Assembly: GCA_019894975.1 (NCBI GenBank)
Contig: JAGXNO010000020.1
Location: forward strand, 1 to 62,429
Source of the DNA: Promethearchaeota archaeon
GTDB lineage: Archaea > Asgardarchaeota > Lokiarchaeia > Sigyniarchaeales > SOKP01
Direction of reading: 5' to 3'
Length of the DNA stretch: 62,429 bases
Positions 28,502 through 37,050 of the stretch are shown piece by piece. Position numbers and translations under genes: made by a program. The notes beneath the pieces were generated by a model that was not told where the DNA came from, did no database searches, and saw only the letters and a list, made by a program, of their open reading frames with translations. The number at the start of each line of letters is the position of its first letter. Within the stretch, counting starts at the first letter, position 1.

Positions 28502-30157
28502 ATGTATGAAAAAAAGCCTTGGTTAAAGTTTTATGATACGCATGTTCCTGAACATATAGATTATCCTAAAACTACTATGTATAATGCTTTAGTAAATTCA
28601 GCAAACCTACATCCTGATTCTATTGCATATGATTTTATGGGAAATGAATCGACTTATCAACAATTAATTAAACAAATTGACCAATGTGCACAAGCTTTAG
28701 CCAGTTTAGGGCTTCAAAAGGGAGATCGAATGACAATAGCTATGCCAACCACACCTCAAGGAGTAATATGTTTTTATGCGATAAATAAAATTGGAGCAAT
28801 TGCAAGCATGATCCATCCTCTAAGTCCTCCAAAACAGATTGAATTCTTCTTGAATCTAAGTAAAAGTTCTTTTGTTCTCACTATTGATAGTGTGTATAAC
28901 AATTTTGAGCATCTTATAGATAAAACAGGATTGAAGGCACTAGTTTTAGTTCATATGAACCCTGATATGAAAATAATCCCTTCCAATCCAAAAGTACACT
29001 GGTGGAAGGATATAATAAATAAAACCTACCCTCAGATACCAACATCCCAGATGAATCCAGATGAAATGGCTGTAATACTATATTCTGGGGGAACAACTGG
29101 AGTTCCAAAGGGTATTATGCTTTCAAACTATAACTTCATAGCCGAAGGAACTCAAGTAGCCACTTGGATGAATCTTTCTGATGGTGATTCAGCATTAGCA
29201 ATACTCCCAATTTTTCATGGTTTTGGATTAGGGGTATGCGTAAATGCTATATTCATGGGTGGTGGAAAAACAATTTTGGTACCATCTTTTACACCTGATC
29301 AGGTTGCAGATCTAATCGATACTAAAAAACCAACACTGATCTTTGGAGTACCCACACTATATGAAGCACTTAGTAGAAATCTAAAATTTCAGAAGACAAA
29401 TCTAAACTTCTTAAAAGCAGCATTCTGTGGAGCGGATACCTTGCCACGTACTACTAAAGAAAAATTCGAAAAAATTTGTAGGGAGAATGGATCCAAGGTC
29501 CAACTAAGAGAAGGTTATGGGTTAACGGAGGCAGTTACTGGAATCTGTGCAATGCCATTAGGAGAGTATCGAGAAGGAAGTATTGGGATACCCTTTCCAG
29601 ACATGATGATGAAAGTTGTTGAAATAAATACTGAAATTGAAACTCCAATTGGCCAAGAAGGAGAATTATGCATTCATGGACCTGCAGTTATGTTAGGCTA
29701 TTTAGATAAGCCAGAAGAAACTACTAAAACTTTAAGAACACATAAAGATGGCAAAATCTGGCTGCACACAGGAGATATTGCCACCATGGATAAAGACGGG
29801 TTCTTTTATTTTAAAATTAGACTTAAAAGAATGATTAAATCCTCTGGCTTCAATGTATATCCAGCTCAAGTTGAAGATGTTCTCTATAAACATCCTGATG
29901 TTCTAGAAGCATGTGTTATTGGTGTTCCAGATGAAAAACAAGTTCAAATGGTAAAAGCATATGTTGTTTTAAAGGATTTAAATAAACAAGGCACTGAAAT
30001 GAAGGAAAATCTTATCAAATTTTGCCAACAAAATTTGTTAAAATGGAGCTGTCCAAGGGAAATCGAATTTAGCACACATTTGCCTAAAACACTAGTTGGG
30101 AAAATTGACTATAAAAAATTAGAAGAACAAGAAGCAGCGAAAATAAAAAAACCTTAA
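28502..30157 (+). CDS. AMP-forming acyl-CoA synthetase
   Basis: Protein of 551 residues of the ANL superfamily. It has the P-loop-like YSGGTTGVPKGIM, the GYGLTEA motif, the LHTGDIATMDKDGFFYF hinge region and the C-terminal KSSGFNVYPAQVE and catalytic Lys in KTLVGKIDYKKL. It activates a carboxylic acid as acyl-AMP and then transfers it to CoA. Size and motifs fit medium/long-chain acyl-CoA ligases. The acyl-CoA dehydrogenases at 52.5-57.8 kb could act on its products. Confidence 0.93.
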   Translation: MYEKKPWLKFYDTHVPEHIDYPKTTMYNALVNSANLHPDSIAYDFMGNESTYQQLIKQIDQCAQALASLGLQKGDRMTIAMPTTPQGVICFYAINKIGAIASMIHPLSPPKQIEFFLNLSKSSFVLTIDSVYNNFEHLIDKTGLKALVLVHMNPDMKIIPSNPKVHWWKDIINKTYPQIPTSQMNPDEMAVILYSGGTTGVPKGIMLSNYNFIAEGTQVATWMNLSDGDSALAILPIFHGFGLGVCVNAIFMGGGKTILVPSFTPDQVADLIDTKKPTLIFGVPTLYEALSRNLKFQKTNLNFLKAAFCGADTLPRTTKEKFEKICRENGSKVQLREGYGLTEAVTGICAMPLGEYREGSIGIPFPDMMMKVVEINTEIETPIGQEGELCIHGPAVMLGYLDKPEETTKTLRTHKDGKIWLHTGDIATMDKDGFFYFKIRLKRMIKSSGFNVYPAQVEDVLYKHPDVLEACVIGVPDEKQVQMVKAYVVLKDLNKQGTEMKENLIKFCQQNLLKWSCPREIEFSTHLPKTLVGKIDYKKLEEQEAAKIKKP

Positions 30158-30318
30158 CCTAACCTCTCTTAATTTTTAGTAAAAATTCCTCTTATAAAAT
30201 TTTTTACCCCCTCATATGGATTTGAAGATTGTCATAAACCTACATGAAATGACTAATTCCGTCGCATACTCCTTTTAAATAAACTTAAATTTAATTCTAC
30301 AATTGACTAAATATTGAT

Positions 30319-30350
30319 TAAAAAAAAAAAAAAAAAATAAAAAAAAAAAA
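30319..30350 (+). repeat. Near-homopolymer poly-A tract
   Basis: Two A runs separated by a single T just before cdhD, with no Shine-Dalgarno between it and the ATG at 30363. It could be a flexible promoter-proximal or leader element, and is also error-prone in sequencing. Confidence 0.6.
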
Positions 30351-30362
30351 CAATGATGTAAG

Positions 30363-31061
30363 ATGTCATTTGAAGAGTTAAGTAAAAAATTAACCGAATT
30401 TATGAAGGATACTGAAGAAATAGAGTTAACAGATGTCGATCTCTTTGCTGAATATCTCGAACTTCAGATGTTACCTAGTATAGTACAAGCCGCGGCTCAA
30501 GCTACTCTGCCTGGAGTTCCTGGAAAAGCAGAATGGACGCCTGCAAAATTCTCTCTTGATATAAATTATCCTGGTACAATTCAGACGATTGAATTTATAC
30601 GTTCTAACGGGAAAAAGGCTACAATAGGTGGAGAGGTTGTCCCTCCTTTTTACAACTTCCTAGGGCTTGATAAACGGAATCCTAATCCCCCATTGGTAAC
30701 CTATGACGTGTTTGATATGGGCTCTAAAATGATGCTTCCGAAACCTATCAAGCAGGAATACGGTGAAGTATTAGCAGATCCTGCTGAATGGGCCAAATTC
30801 GCAGTTGATAAGTTTGGAGCTGAATGTATAACATTTCATTCGCTTGAAATTGATCCTGCGATGGGTGATGCTCCAGTTTCACAGTCAGTAAAATATCTCG
30901 AAGAAATTCTACAAGCTGTTGACGTTCCTGTCATAATCGGATGCTCTGGTAATAAGAAAAAGGACGTCGAGCTTTTTAAAGAGACAGCGAGTATAACTGA
31001 AAGCGAGGTTTTGATGCTTTCAGCAGCAGATAAAGCCACATGGGAAGAAGTAAGAAATTGA
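30363..31061 (+). CDS. cdhD: ACS/CODH corrinoid Fe-S protein delta subunit, N-terminal part (frame-disrupted)
   Basis: These 232 residues match the first part of CdhD, the small subunit of the corrinoid iron-sulfur protein that carries the methyl group in the archaeal Wood-Ljungdahl pathway. Family features include FSLDINYPGTIQTIEFI, the GGEVVPPFYNFLG segment and the TIM-barrel strands ITFHSLEIDPA and VPVIIGCSGN. The frame ends at TGA 31059-31061 in the middle of the barrel, and the remainder continues at once in the -1 frame (next entry). Together they give about 405 residues, the normal length of CdhD, so this is one gene with a frame change. Confidence 0.88.
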   Translation: MSFEELSKKLTEFMKDTEEIELTDVDLFAEYLELQMLPSIVQAAAQATLPGVPGKAEWTPAKFSLDINYPGTIQTIEFIRSNGKKATIGGEVVPPFYNFLGLDKRNPNPPLVTYDVFDMGSKMMLPKPIKQEYGEVLADPAEWAKFAVDKFGAECITFHSLEIDPAMGDAPVSQSVKYLEEILQAVDVPVIIGCSGNKKKDVELFKETASITESEVLMLSAADKATWEEVRN

Positions 31062-31585
31062 GATCTACTCAATACCTTCAGATTCCCTTGGCTGTCAAAT
31101 ATGACCACAACTGCCTACTCTGGACAAGCCTCGACCTAAATAACCAAATTAAGATGAACAAGGACGCCCTAGAACTCGGTCTTCCACCTAACCGAATAGT
31201 AATGGACCCCACATGCGCCACGCTTGGATATGGCCTTGAATACAGCTTCAGCATTTACCAAAGGATGCGTATCGCGGGACTCCTCGGGGAAACCGATCTA
31301 GCTTACCCCATCAGCGGCGGCACTACCAATGCCTGGGGCGCACGTGAAGCCTGGATGTCAGAAAAACAAGCCCCTGAATGGGGACTGCGTCAATACAGAG
31401 GCCCTATATGGGAAATTCTAAATGCACTAAGCTTAAGTCTTGTTGGTTTAGACTTGGCGATGATGTTCCATCCCGTTGCTGCAAAACACATGAAAGAAAT
31501 CACACAGCAATTTTTCGCAGACATTCCTAAACATTTGGAAGAAAAGGGCTACACAGATTGGGTTAACGCCAATTTAAAACGTTAG
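31040..31585 (+). CDS. cdhD: ACS/CODH delta subunit, C-terminal part in the -1 frame
   Basis: From about 31058 this frame encodes the rest of CdhD: LAVKYDHNCLLW, IVMDPTCATLGYGLEYS, SGGTTNAWGAREAWM and EWGLRQYRGPIWEILNAL, ending in a C-terminal helix pair. About twelve residues around the junction do not look like the family. The stretch 31201-31380 is 56% G+C by hand count (100 of 180), far above the surroundings, with codons such as CTC, GCC and GGC that are rare elsewhere here. The junction may be a real frameshift mutation, a -1 programmed shift at GAAATTGA, or an assembly chimera. Confidence 0.85.
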   Translation: MGRSKKLRSTQYLQIPLAVKYDHNCLLWTSLDLNNQIKMNKDALELGLPPNRIVMDPTCATLGYGLEYSFSIYQRMRIAGLLGETDLAYPISGGTTNAWGAREAWMSEKQAPEWGLRQYRGPIWEILNALSLSLVGLDLAMMFHPVAAKHMKEITQQFFADIPKHLEEKGYTDWVNANLKR

Positions 31586-31745
31586 ATTTTCAATCTTTCT
31601 CTTTTTATTTTTTTAGAATATAGTAATAAGAATTATTTATTCCTGCTAAACTTAAAAAAGAATCAAGATCTTTTGTCTTAAATCTTTACATAACCAAAGA
31701 TATTCTGATGACAGATTCATATCAAAAAAAAAAGAAAGATGAATT

Positions 31746-31853
31746 TTATTTAGAATGATATTTTTTCGCATGTTTTTGTAAATCTTTCATCGCTTTCTTT
31801 TCAGTTTTTTCTTCAAAAGTCATACCACATTTCGAACATTCAACTTTTTCCAT
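31746..31853 (-). CDS. 35-residue C2H2 zinc-finger microprotein
   Basis: A minus-strand gene of 36 codons. Cys6-x2-Cys9-x18-His28-x4-His33 makes a plausible single zinc finger; the rest is Lys/Glu-rich. GAGGTGA upstream is correctly spaced for the ATG at 31853, better than for the ATG at 31859. Archaea, including Asgards, carry many such one-finger proteins, which may bind nucleic acid or protein. Confidence 0.75.
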   Translation of the reverse strand: MEKVECSKCGMTFEEKTEKKAMKDLQKHAKKYHSK

Positions 31854-31859
31854 ACACAT

Positions 31860-32108
31860 TTCACCTCAAATTTAATATTATCTCTAACTACCTTATAAGA
31901 AAAATTGGGAAATTTAAACCTATTTCTGACAAATTGAATAGAAATATAAAATTAGATGAAATAAATATAAGATTGAACCAGGTTATTATTTCAAAATATA
32001 AATACTTCAATAATCTGATATTTCAGCGAATTAATCAAAATAAATATATCTGATTTTGTAATTACTATTCTATTTATTTTTTTTAAAAAAATGCGATGGT
32101 AAATAATT
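31860..32108. other. Divergent intergenic region (zinc finger / MBL hydrolase)
   Basis: About 250 AT-rich bases with several TATA-like stretches, for example around 32040-32050. Nothing else is recognised. Confidence 0.3.
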
Positions 32109-33020
32109 ATGAAGAAAGTTGTTGATAATGTCTATGTGGTGAAACCTTTTGATCCTAAAGCTGTTGATTGTTGTGTTTATCTCATTGACACAAAAAGTGA
32201 TGATGGATTAATTTTGGTGGATGCTGGAATTACTTTCGAACAGATTCAGGATATTGAGAAAGATGGGTTTAATCTGGCCGATATAAAGCATTGTCTTATA
32301 ACTCACGGTCATTTGGATCATTTTGGGGTTTGTTTTAGATTAAAAGAATTTAATAAAGACATTAAATTTTACGCGCACGAGCTAGATGCTGAGAGGATTG
32401 AGCAAAAACTAACAGGACCATTCCCCAATCAGTTTTATGCCAATTATAAATACGAACCTGTTAAAGTTACGCATAGGATTACTATCGATAATGAAATATT
32501 AAAATTTGGGCAGCTAGAAGTAAAGTGTATTCACATTCCAGGGCATACACCCGGATCTATAGCATATATTTCGGAAATTAGTGAAAAAAAAATTCTATTT
32601 GCTGGAGATATTCCCGGAATAGCGATAAATATTGGAGATGGCAATTTGAATCAGTATATTAATTCAATGGAGAAAATTCTAAAGTTCGCTGTAGATATAC
32701 TCTGTGAGGGGCATGAAGAAGTAAGCCAACCTGCAGAAAAAGTTAGAAAGTTTATTAAGGGGTATTTAGAATTTAATAAAAAGCTTAATTCAATAGTTTT
32801 AGAAACCCCAAAGGATACAGAAGTTTTGCTTTCTTTAGCTATATTATCAGATGAACTTGGGTGGTATAGTTCTGTTGTAGACTTTTGTAATTACTTGTTA
32901 GAGATTGATCCTCAGAATTCTGAAGCAAAGCGATTACTTGAGAAGATGAAAGAGTTAAATCCCCCTAAAATAGAATTTGTTAAAAGGCTAATTGAGGAAA
33001 ATTACAAAGGAGATAATTAG
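32109..33020 (+). CDS. Metallo-beta-lactamase-fold hydrolase with C-terminal TPR-like segment
   Basis: Protein of 303 residues. The MBL fold carries the metal motif THGHLDH (about residue 64-70), a later HIPGHTPGSIAY, AGDIPG and a final CEGHEE, giving the usual two-metal site. After about residue 225, two helices (LSLAILSDELGWYSSVVDFC and the LEIDPQNSEAKRLLEKM type) resemble one TPR unit. It is a glyoxalase II-type or lactonase-type hydrolase; the TPR may bind a partner. The substrate cannot be told. Confidence 0.87.
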   Translation: MKKVVDNVYVVKPFDPKAVDCCVYLIDTKSDDGLILVDAGITFEQIQDIEKDGFNLADIKHCLITHGHLDHFGVCFRLKEFNKDIKFYAHELDAERIEQKLTGPFPNQFYANYKYEPVKVTHRITIDNEILKFGQLEVKCIHIPGHTPGSIAYISEISEKKILFAGDIPGIAINIGDGNLNQYINSMEKILKFAVDILCEGHEEVSQPAEKVRKFIKGYLEFNKKLNSIVLETPKDTEVLLSLAILSDELGWYSSVVDFCNYLLEIDPQNSEAKRLLEKMKELNPPKIEFVKRLIEENYKGDN

Positions 33021-33038
33021 GATAAAAAATTCAATAAA

Positions 33039-33920
33039 TTAAATTAATTTTTCTTTGAGTTTAGTTGCTTCTTTTTCGAGATCAGCACTTTCTAACCATT
33101 CATTAACACCATCCAAATCTTCAGTTGGATAGCTATAGGAATGGTCTAAATCGGGATACTGACTACCAACAATTTCATCTTTATAACTGTTGAGAGCATC
33201 TCTAATATTTTGACCAATTTGACCAAAGTGCTTGACAAACTTTGGTTTAAATTCTGTAAAAATTCCAAGCATATCATATATAATGATAATTTGGCCATCG
33301 CAATATTGTCCCGCCCCAATTCCAATAGTTGGGATATCCACTGTACTAGTTACTAATTTCGCAATCTGCCATGGAATACCTTCAAGGACGATGGAAAAGA
33401 CACCAGCATCTTGTAAGTTTATAGCATCTATTATTAATTTCTTTGCCGCATCAATAGTTTTTCCTTGAACTAGATGCCCTCCGAACCTATATACTTTTTG
33501 TGGGGTTAAGCCAATATGACCCATGACTTCAATATCTGCATCAAGAATTGCTTTTACAGTGGGTAAAATTTCTGTCCCTCCTTCAACTTTAACAGCTTCT
33601 GCCCCACCCTCTTGAATAAATCTCCCAGCATTATATACTGCATCTCTGATATTAATTTTATAAGAAAGAAATGGCATATCACCTACTAGCAAGGCATTCG
33701 ATACCCCCCTTGAGACCGCTTTAGTATGGTGTATCATCTGATCTAGCGTCACTCCTAGTGTATTTTCATGACCTAAGATTACTTGAGAAAGTGAATCTCC
33801 TACTAGAATTAAATCAAATCCGCACTCATCCACAATTCTGCCAAATGAATAATCGTAAGCAGTAATGGTAACAATTTTTTCCCCATTTTTCTTCTTTTCG
33901 ATTATTTTCTTCGTTGTCAT
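33039..33920 (-). CDS. panB: Ketopantoate hydroxymethyltransferase
   Basis: Protein of 293 residues. It shows TITAYDYSFGRIVDECGFD, the magnesium/substrate segment ILVGDSLSQVILGHENTLGVT, VKVEGG, MGHIGLTPQKV and GIGAGQYCDGQIIIIYDMLG. It adds a hydroxymethyl group to 2-oxoisovalerate as the first step towards pantothenate and CoA. It lies alone, convergent with the MBL gene. Confidence 0.95.
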   Translation of the reverse strand: MTTKKIIEKKKNGEKIVTITAYDYSFGRIVDECGFDLILVGDSLSQVILGHENTLGVTLDQMIHHTKAVSRGVSNALLVGDMPFLSYKINIRDAVYNAGRFIQEGGAEAVKVEGGTEILPTVKAILDADIEVMGHIGLTPQKVYRFGGHLVQGKTIDAAKKLIIDAINLQDAGVFSIVLEGIPWQIAKLVTSTVDIPTIGIGAGQYCDGQIIIIYDMLGIFTEFKPKFVKHFGQIGQNIRDALNSYKDEIVGSQYPDLDHSYSYPTEDLDGVNEWLESADLEKEATKLKEKLI

Positions 33921-34197
33921 TTTACTTAAACTAATTTAAAACACCTTTTTTAATATTTTTTTTAAAAATTTTTTGCAATTAGTTAAACAAATTTTTTGAA
34001 AAGTTTAACATTGTATATTCTTTCTTTTTTAAAATAATATATAGATTTGGTATAAATTATATAAATTTCAATAGACTAAATTTGGATTTAGAAATCTGGT
34101 TCATTTTAAAATTTTACTATAAAGTGAAGAAAAGTGAATGAAAAATATGACTTTAGCTTTCTGAAAAATTTATTTTTGAATATTCCTTCTTTTTTAT

Positions 34198-35280
34198 ATG
34201 AAAACAAAATACGATCCTTTTGCTCGAGGACCATTTCCAGTAGGTGTACGCACCCAAGAGCTAAATGATGAATCTCGAAAGAGAAACTTACCAATAGAAT
34301 TTTGGTATCCCGCCACAGATGACTTTAAGGGTCAAGATTTAGATAGAGAAAATCAAGATAAGTACACTCTTTTTACTCAAATAAGACAAGAAGCGATTAG
34401 AGACGCTACCCTCAGAGATGGTTGTTTTCCATTGATATTATTCTCACATGGATATAGTGGGCACAGACGTCAAACGACGCATTTATGCTGTCATTTTGCT
34501 AGTCATGGGTATATCGTAGCATCACCAGATCATGTAGGTAACACTATGATGGACATAATGGAAGCGACTAGACGAAGCTCCCCTGAGGAAACAACAAAAA
34601 TGGCTATGCAATCTGCAGTCGATAGACCAGCAGATATTTCATTCTTAATTGATAGCATTGTATCTGGAAAAACCTGGGTTCCTCAAAATTCTGTCGATGC
34701 TGAGAGAATAGGTATTTCAGGTCACTCTTTTGGAGGTTGGACAACGGTCCTGGCAACAAGCCGAGATGAGAGGATTAAAGCAGCGTTGCCCCTCGCTCCT
34801 GGGGGTGGTGATTCTACTGAAAATGGAGAAGAACAGAATGAAAATAGACCATTAAATGTTATACGTAAATTTTGGAAGCGTAATGTTGGTATCTTGTATC
34901 TGACCGGGGAAAAGGATACACTAGTAGCTTTAAAAGGTGTAATAGATCTTTATAATCGCACACCAGATCCCAAACGAATGGTGGTATTAAATAATGCTGA
35001 TCATTTCCATTTTAATGATGGTATTGAACAAGTACATGAATATTTCCGGAATCTACAAAAGACTATGGAAGGAAATAATCTAGAACGCCAAATATTATCA
35101 AAAGCGATGCAACCGATATCGGAATTACATCCTTCAAAAGGAACTTATGATTATATTCGTGGGTTAGGACTTGCTAACATGGATGCTTATCTCAAAGATA
35201 ATAAGGAAGCAATGAAATTCCTTGATAGCGACTTAAAAACTCTATTAGCAGGCAGAAATATTGATGTTTCTATATATTAA
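34198..35280 (+). CDS. Alpha/beta hydrolase (dienelactone hydrolase / PAF-acetylhydrolase-like)
   Basis: Protein of 360 residues. The N-terminal motif YDPFARGPFPVGVRT, the oxyanion-hole strand FPLILFSHGYSGHR and the nucleophile elbow GISGHSFGGWTT (Ser catalytic) are typical of the PAF-acetylhydrolase-like alpha/beta hydrolases. A His in NNADHFHF completes the triad. There is no signal peptide. It should hydrolyse an ester or lactone of unknown identity. Confidence 0.88.
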   Translation: MKTKYDPFARGPFPVGVRTQELNDESRKRNLPIEFWYPATDDFKGQDLDRENQDKYTLFTQIRQEAIRDATLRDGCFPLILFSHGYSGHRRQTTHLCCHFASHGYIVASPDHVGNTMMDIMEATRRSSPEETTKMAMQSAVDRPADISFLIDSIVSGKTWVPQNSVDAERIGISGHSFGGWTTVLATSRDERIKAALPLAPGGGDSTENGEEQNENRPLNVIRKFWKRNVGILYLTGEKDTLVALKGVIDLYNRTPDPKRMVVLNNADHFHFNDGIEQVHEYFRNLQKTMEGNNLERQILSKAMQPISELHPSKGTYDYIRGLGLANMDAYLKDNKEAMKFLDSDLKTLLAGRNIDVSIY

Positions 35281-35304
35281 AAAATCAATTCTATTTTCAA
35301 ATCC

Positions 35305-35631
35305 TTACTTTTCCTTTTCTAAACATTTCCATGAATCAACAATTAACTGATATTCAAAGTATTTATCAGTGATTTTAGATCTTGGATTTTTATGTCTAGC
35401 TTCCGCTTTAATCAACTCTCCCGTTGTTTCGATTTTGTTACTACAAATAAGATCTTCTTTAGTATAAATTACAATCTGATGTCCGTCGTCTATATCGAAA
35501 TAATGCATAAACGGATGAGATTCAACGAACATTGTAATATGTTGCCATATATCCGTTGCAAGATTACCAATAATTTTAACTTTTTTTCCTATATTGCTTT
35601 CAAAATCAAAATAATTTGTAATGTTTGCCAT
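35305..35631 (-). CDS. Small OB-fold-like protein
   Basis: Protein of 108 residues with the strand pattern GKKVKIIGNLATDI, YFDIDDGHQIVIYTK, IETTGELIKAE and a last strand FEYQLIVDSWKC, which fits a five-strand OB fold. No family-specific motif is recognised; it may bind nucleic acid or a ligand. Its gene is divergent from the methyltransferase. Confidence 0.6.
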   Translation of the reverse strand: MANITNYFDFESNIGKKVKIIGNLATDIWQHITMFVESHPFMHYFDIDDGHQIVIYTKEDLICSNKIETTGELIKAEARHKNPRSKITDKYFEYQLIVDSWKCLEKEK

Positions 35632-35727
35632 AATTACTGGTTATGAAATTCAAATATTAATATTCATTTTTTTTATATCTATTATTCTTTATTATCTTAT
35701 TGAAATAAAATTTAGAGGGATCTTAAG

Positions 35728-36519
35728 TTGGATGATGAAAAAGTTGGAGAATATTGGGATGAAAATGCGGAAAATTGGACAAAACTTGCCAGAATGGGAT
35801 ATGATCGATGTAGAGATCTAATTAATTCTCCTGCTTTCTTTAAATTGTTACCTCAAATTACAGGGTTAAATGGTTTGGATATTGGTTGTGGAGAGGGGTA
35901 TAATACCAGAATCGCAGCAAAAAAAGGAGCAAAAATGACTGCGATAGATATATCCAAGGTGTTTATAAAGTATGCTAAAGAGATGGAACAGCAAGAATCA
36001 CTTGGGATCAAATACGAAGTTGCTAGTGCAACTGAACTTCCATTTCCAGAAAACTATTTTGATTTCGCCATGGCAACTATGAGTCTTATGGATATTGCTG
36101 AAAATGAAAAAGCGATTAAAGAAGCCTTTAGAGTTATTATCCCTGGAGCATTCTTTCAGTTTTCAATTATTCATCCTATTATTGCCAATTCAGAAGGATG
36201 GGTTAGAAATGAGAAAGGTGAAAAAGTTGGATTTGTTGTCAAAGATTATTTTAAGAAATTTAGCGGTGAATTTGAGGAATGGATATTTGGTGCTGCCCCG
36301 AAAGAATTAACTGAAAAGATGAGAAAATTTAAAATTCCAAGATTTACTCGAACTTTATCTGAATGGCTAAATCTGCTCATTGATACAGGTTTCATTTTGG
36401 AAAAGTTTTGTGAACCATATGCTGATGATGAAACAATAAAAAAGTATCCAGAGGAATATGATTCCCGAATTATCCCATGGTTTTTAATTATACGATGTAG
36501 AAAACCAAAATTAGGATAA
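35728..36519 (+). CDS. Class I SAM-dependent methyltransferase
   Basis: Protein of 263 residues from a TTG start, which is supported by AGAGGGAT upstream. SAM motif I is LDIGCGEGYNTR, motif II TAIDISK, and post-I acidic region and LPFPENYFDFA strand are present, matching UbiE/arsenite-type methyltransferases. The substrate is unknown. It is convergent with the GNAT gene. Confidence 0.88.
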   Translation: MDDEKVGEYWDENAENWTKLARMGYDRCRDLINSPAFFKLLPQITGLNGLDIGCGEGYNTRIAAKKGAKMTAIDISKVFIKYAKEMEQQESLGIKYEVASATELPFPENYFDFAMATMSLMDIAENEKAIKEAFRVIIPGAFFQFSIIHPIIANSEGWVRNEKGEKVGFVVKDYFKKFSGEFEEWIFGAAPKELTEKMRKFKIPRFTRTLSEWLNLLIDTGFILEKFCEPYADDETIKKYPEEYDSRIIPWFLIIRCRKPKLG

Positions 36520-36534
36520 ATTGAAAAATCTTAT

Positions 36535-37023
36535 TCATTCACTTGAAATTTTCTTTGCAAATTCATAAATTGTTGCCCCAAAGAAATTACCAGTCTTACC
36601 TGTTTTTGTAAATCCATTTTTTCTATAAAAATTTTGAGCTCTTTGCAAGACTTCAGTAGTATCTAATGTTAAAAAAGTGCACCCCTGAGAAAGACCATCG
36701 CTTTCCACTTTTTTCAACAAATCTATTGCGGGACTATCTTTTCCTTGTATTCTAGGATGTACAGCCATCCCTCGTATATGTCCTTCTTTATTATTCACTT
36801 TTTTCCACCCAATAGTTCCTGTTATTTCTTCATTTTTATCAACTGCAATATAGATTGACATATTTTTAATTCGCTCTACCACAGCTTTTTCTGACATTAC
36901 TGTATCAGCAAACCCTTCTGGAGAATAAAAATACCGAAATTCCTCAAAAGCAGCTAAAAAAATTTCATGGATTCCTTTAGCGTCTTTAGGTTTAGCTTTT
37001 CTAATAAGGTATTTCAATATCAT
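36535..37023 (-). CDS. GNAT-family N-acetyltransferase
   Basis: Protein of 162 residues. It has the acetyl-CoA-binding pattern HIRGMAVHPRIQGKDSPAIDLL (Q/R-x-x-G-type loop), a following TLDTT strand and the ENGFTK-like FYRKNGFTKTGKT segment. It transfers an acetyl group to an amine or protein N terminus. It lies 28 bases downstream of the UroD-type methyltransferase gene and could belong to that operon. Confidence 0.85.
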   Translation of the reverse strand: MILKYLIRKAKPKDAKGIHEIFLAAFEEFRYFYSPEGFADTVMSEKAVVERIKNMSIYIAVDKNEEITGTIGWKKVNNKEGHIRGMAVHPRIQGKDSPAIDLLKKVESDGLSQGCTFLTLDTTEVLQRAQNFYRKNGFTKTGKTGNFFGATIYEFAKKISSE

Positions 37024-37050
37024 CGATATAAAAATATTTATTATTTACTA

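Noticed and set aside
30319..30350. Poly-A tract as a mobile-element tail
   Set aside because: No target-site duplication, inverted repeats or transposase nearby; simple A-rich leader is enough to explain it.
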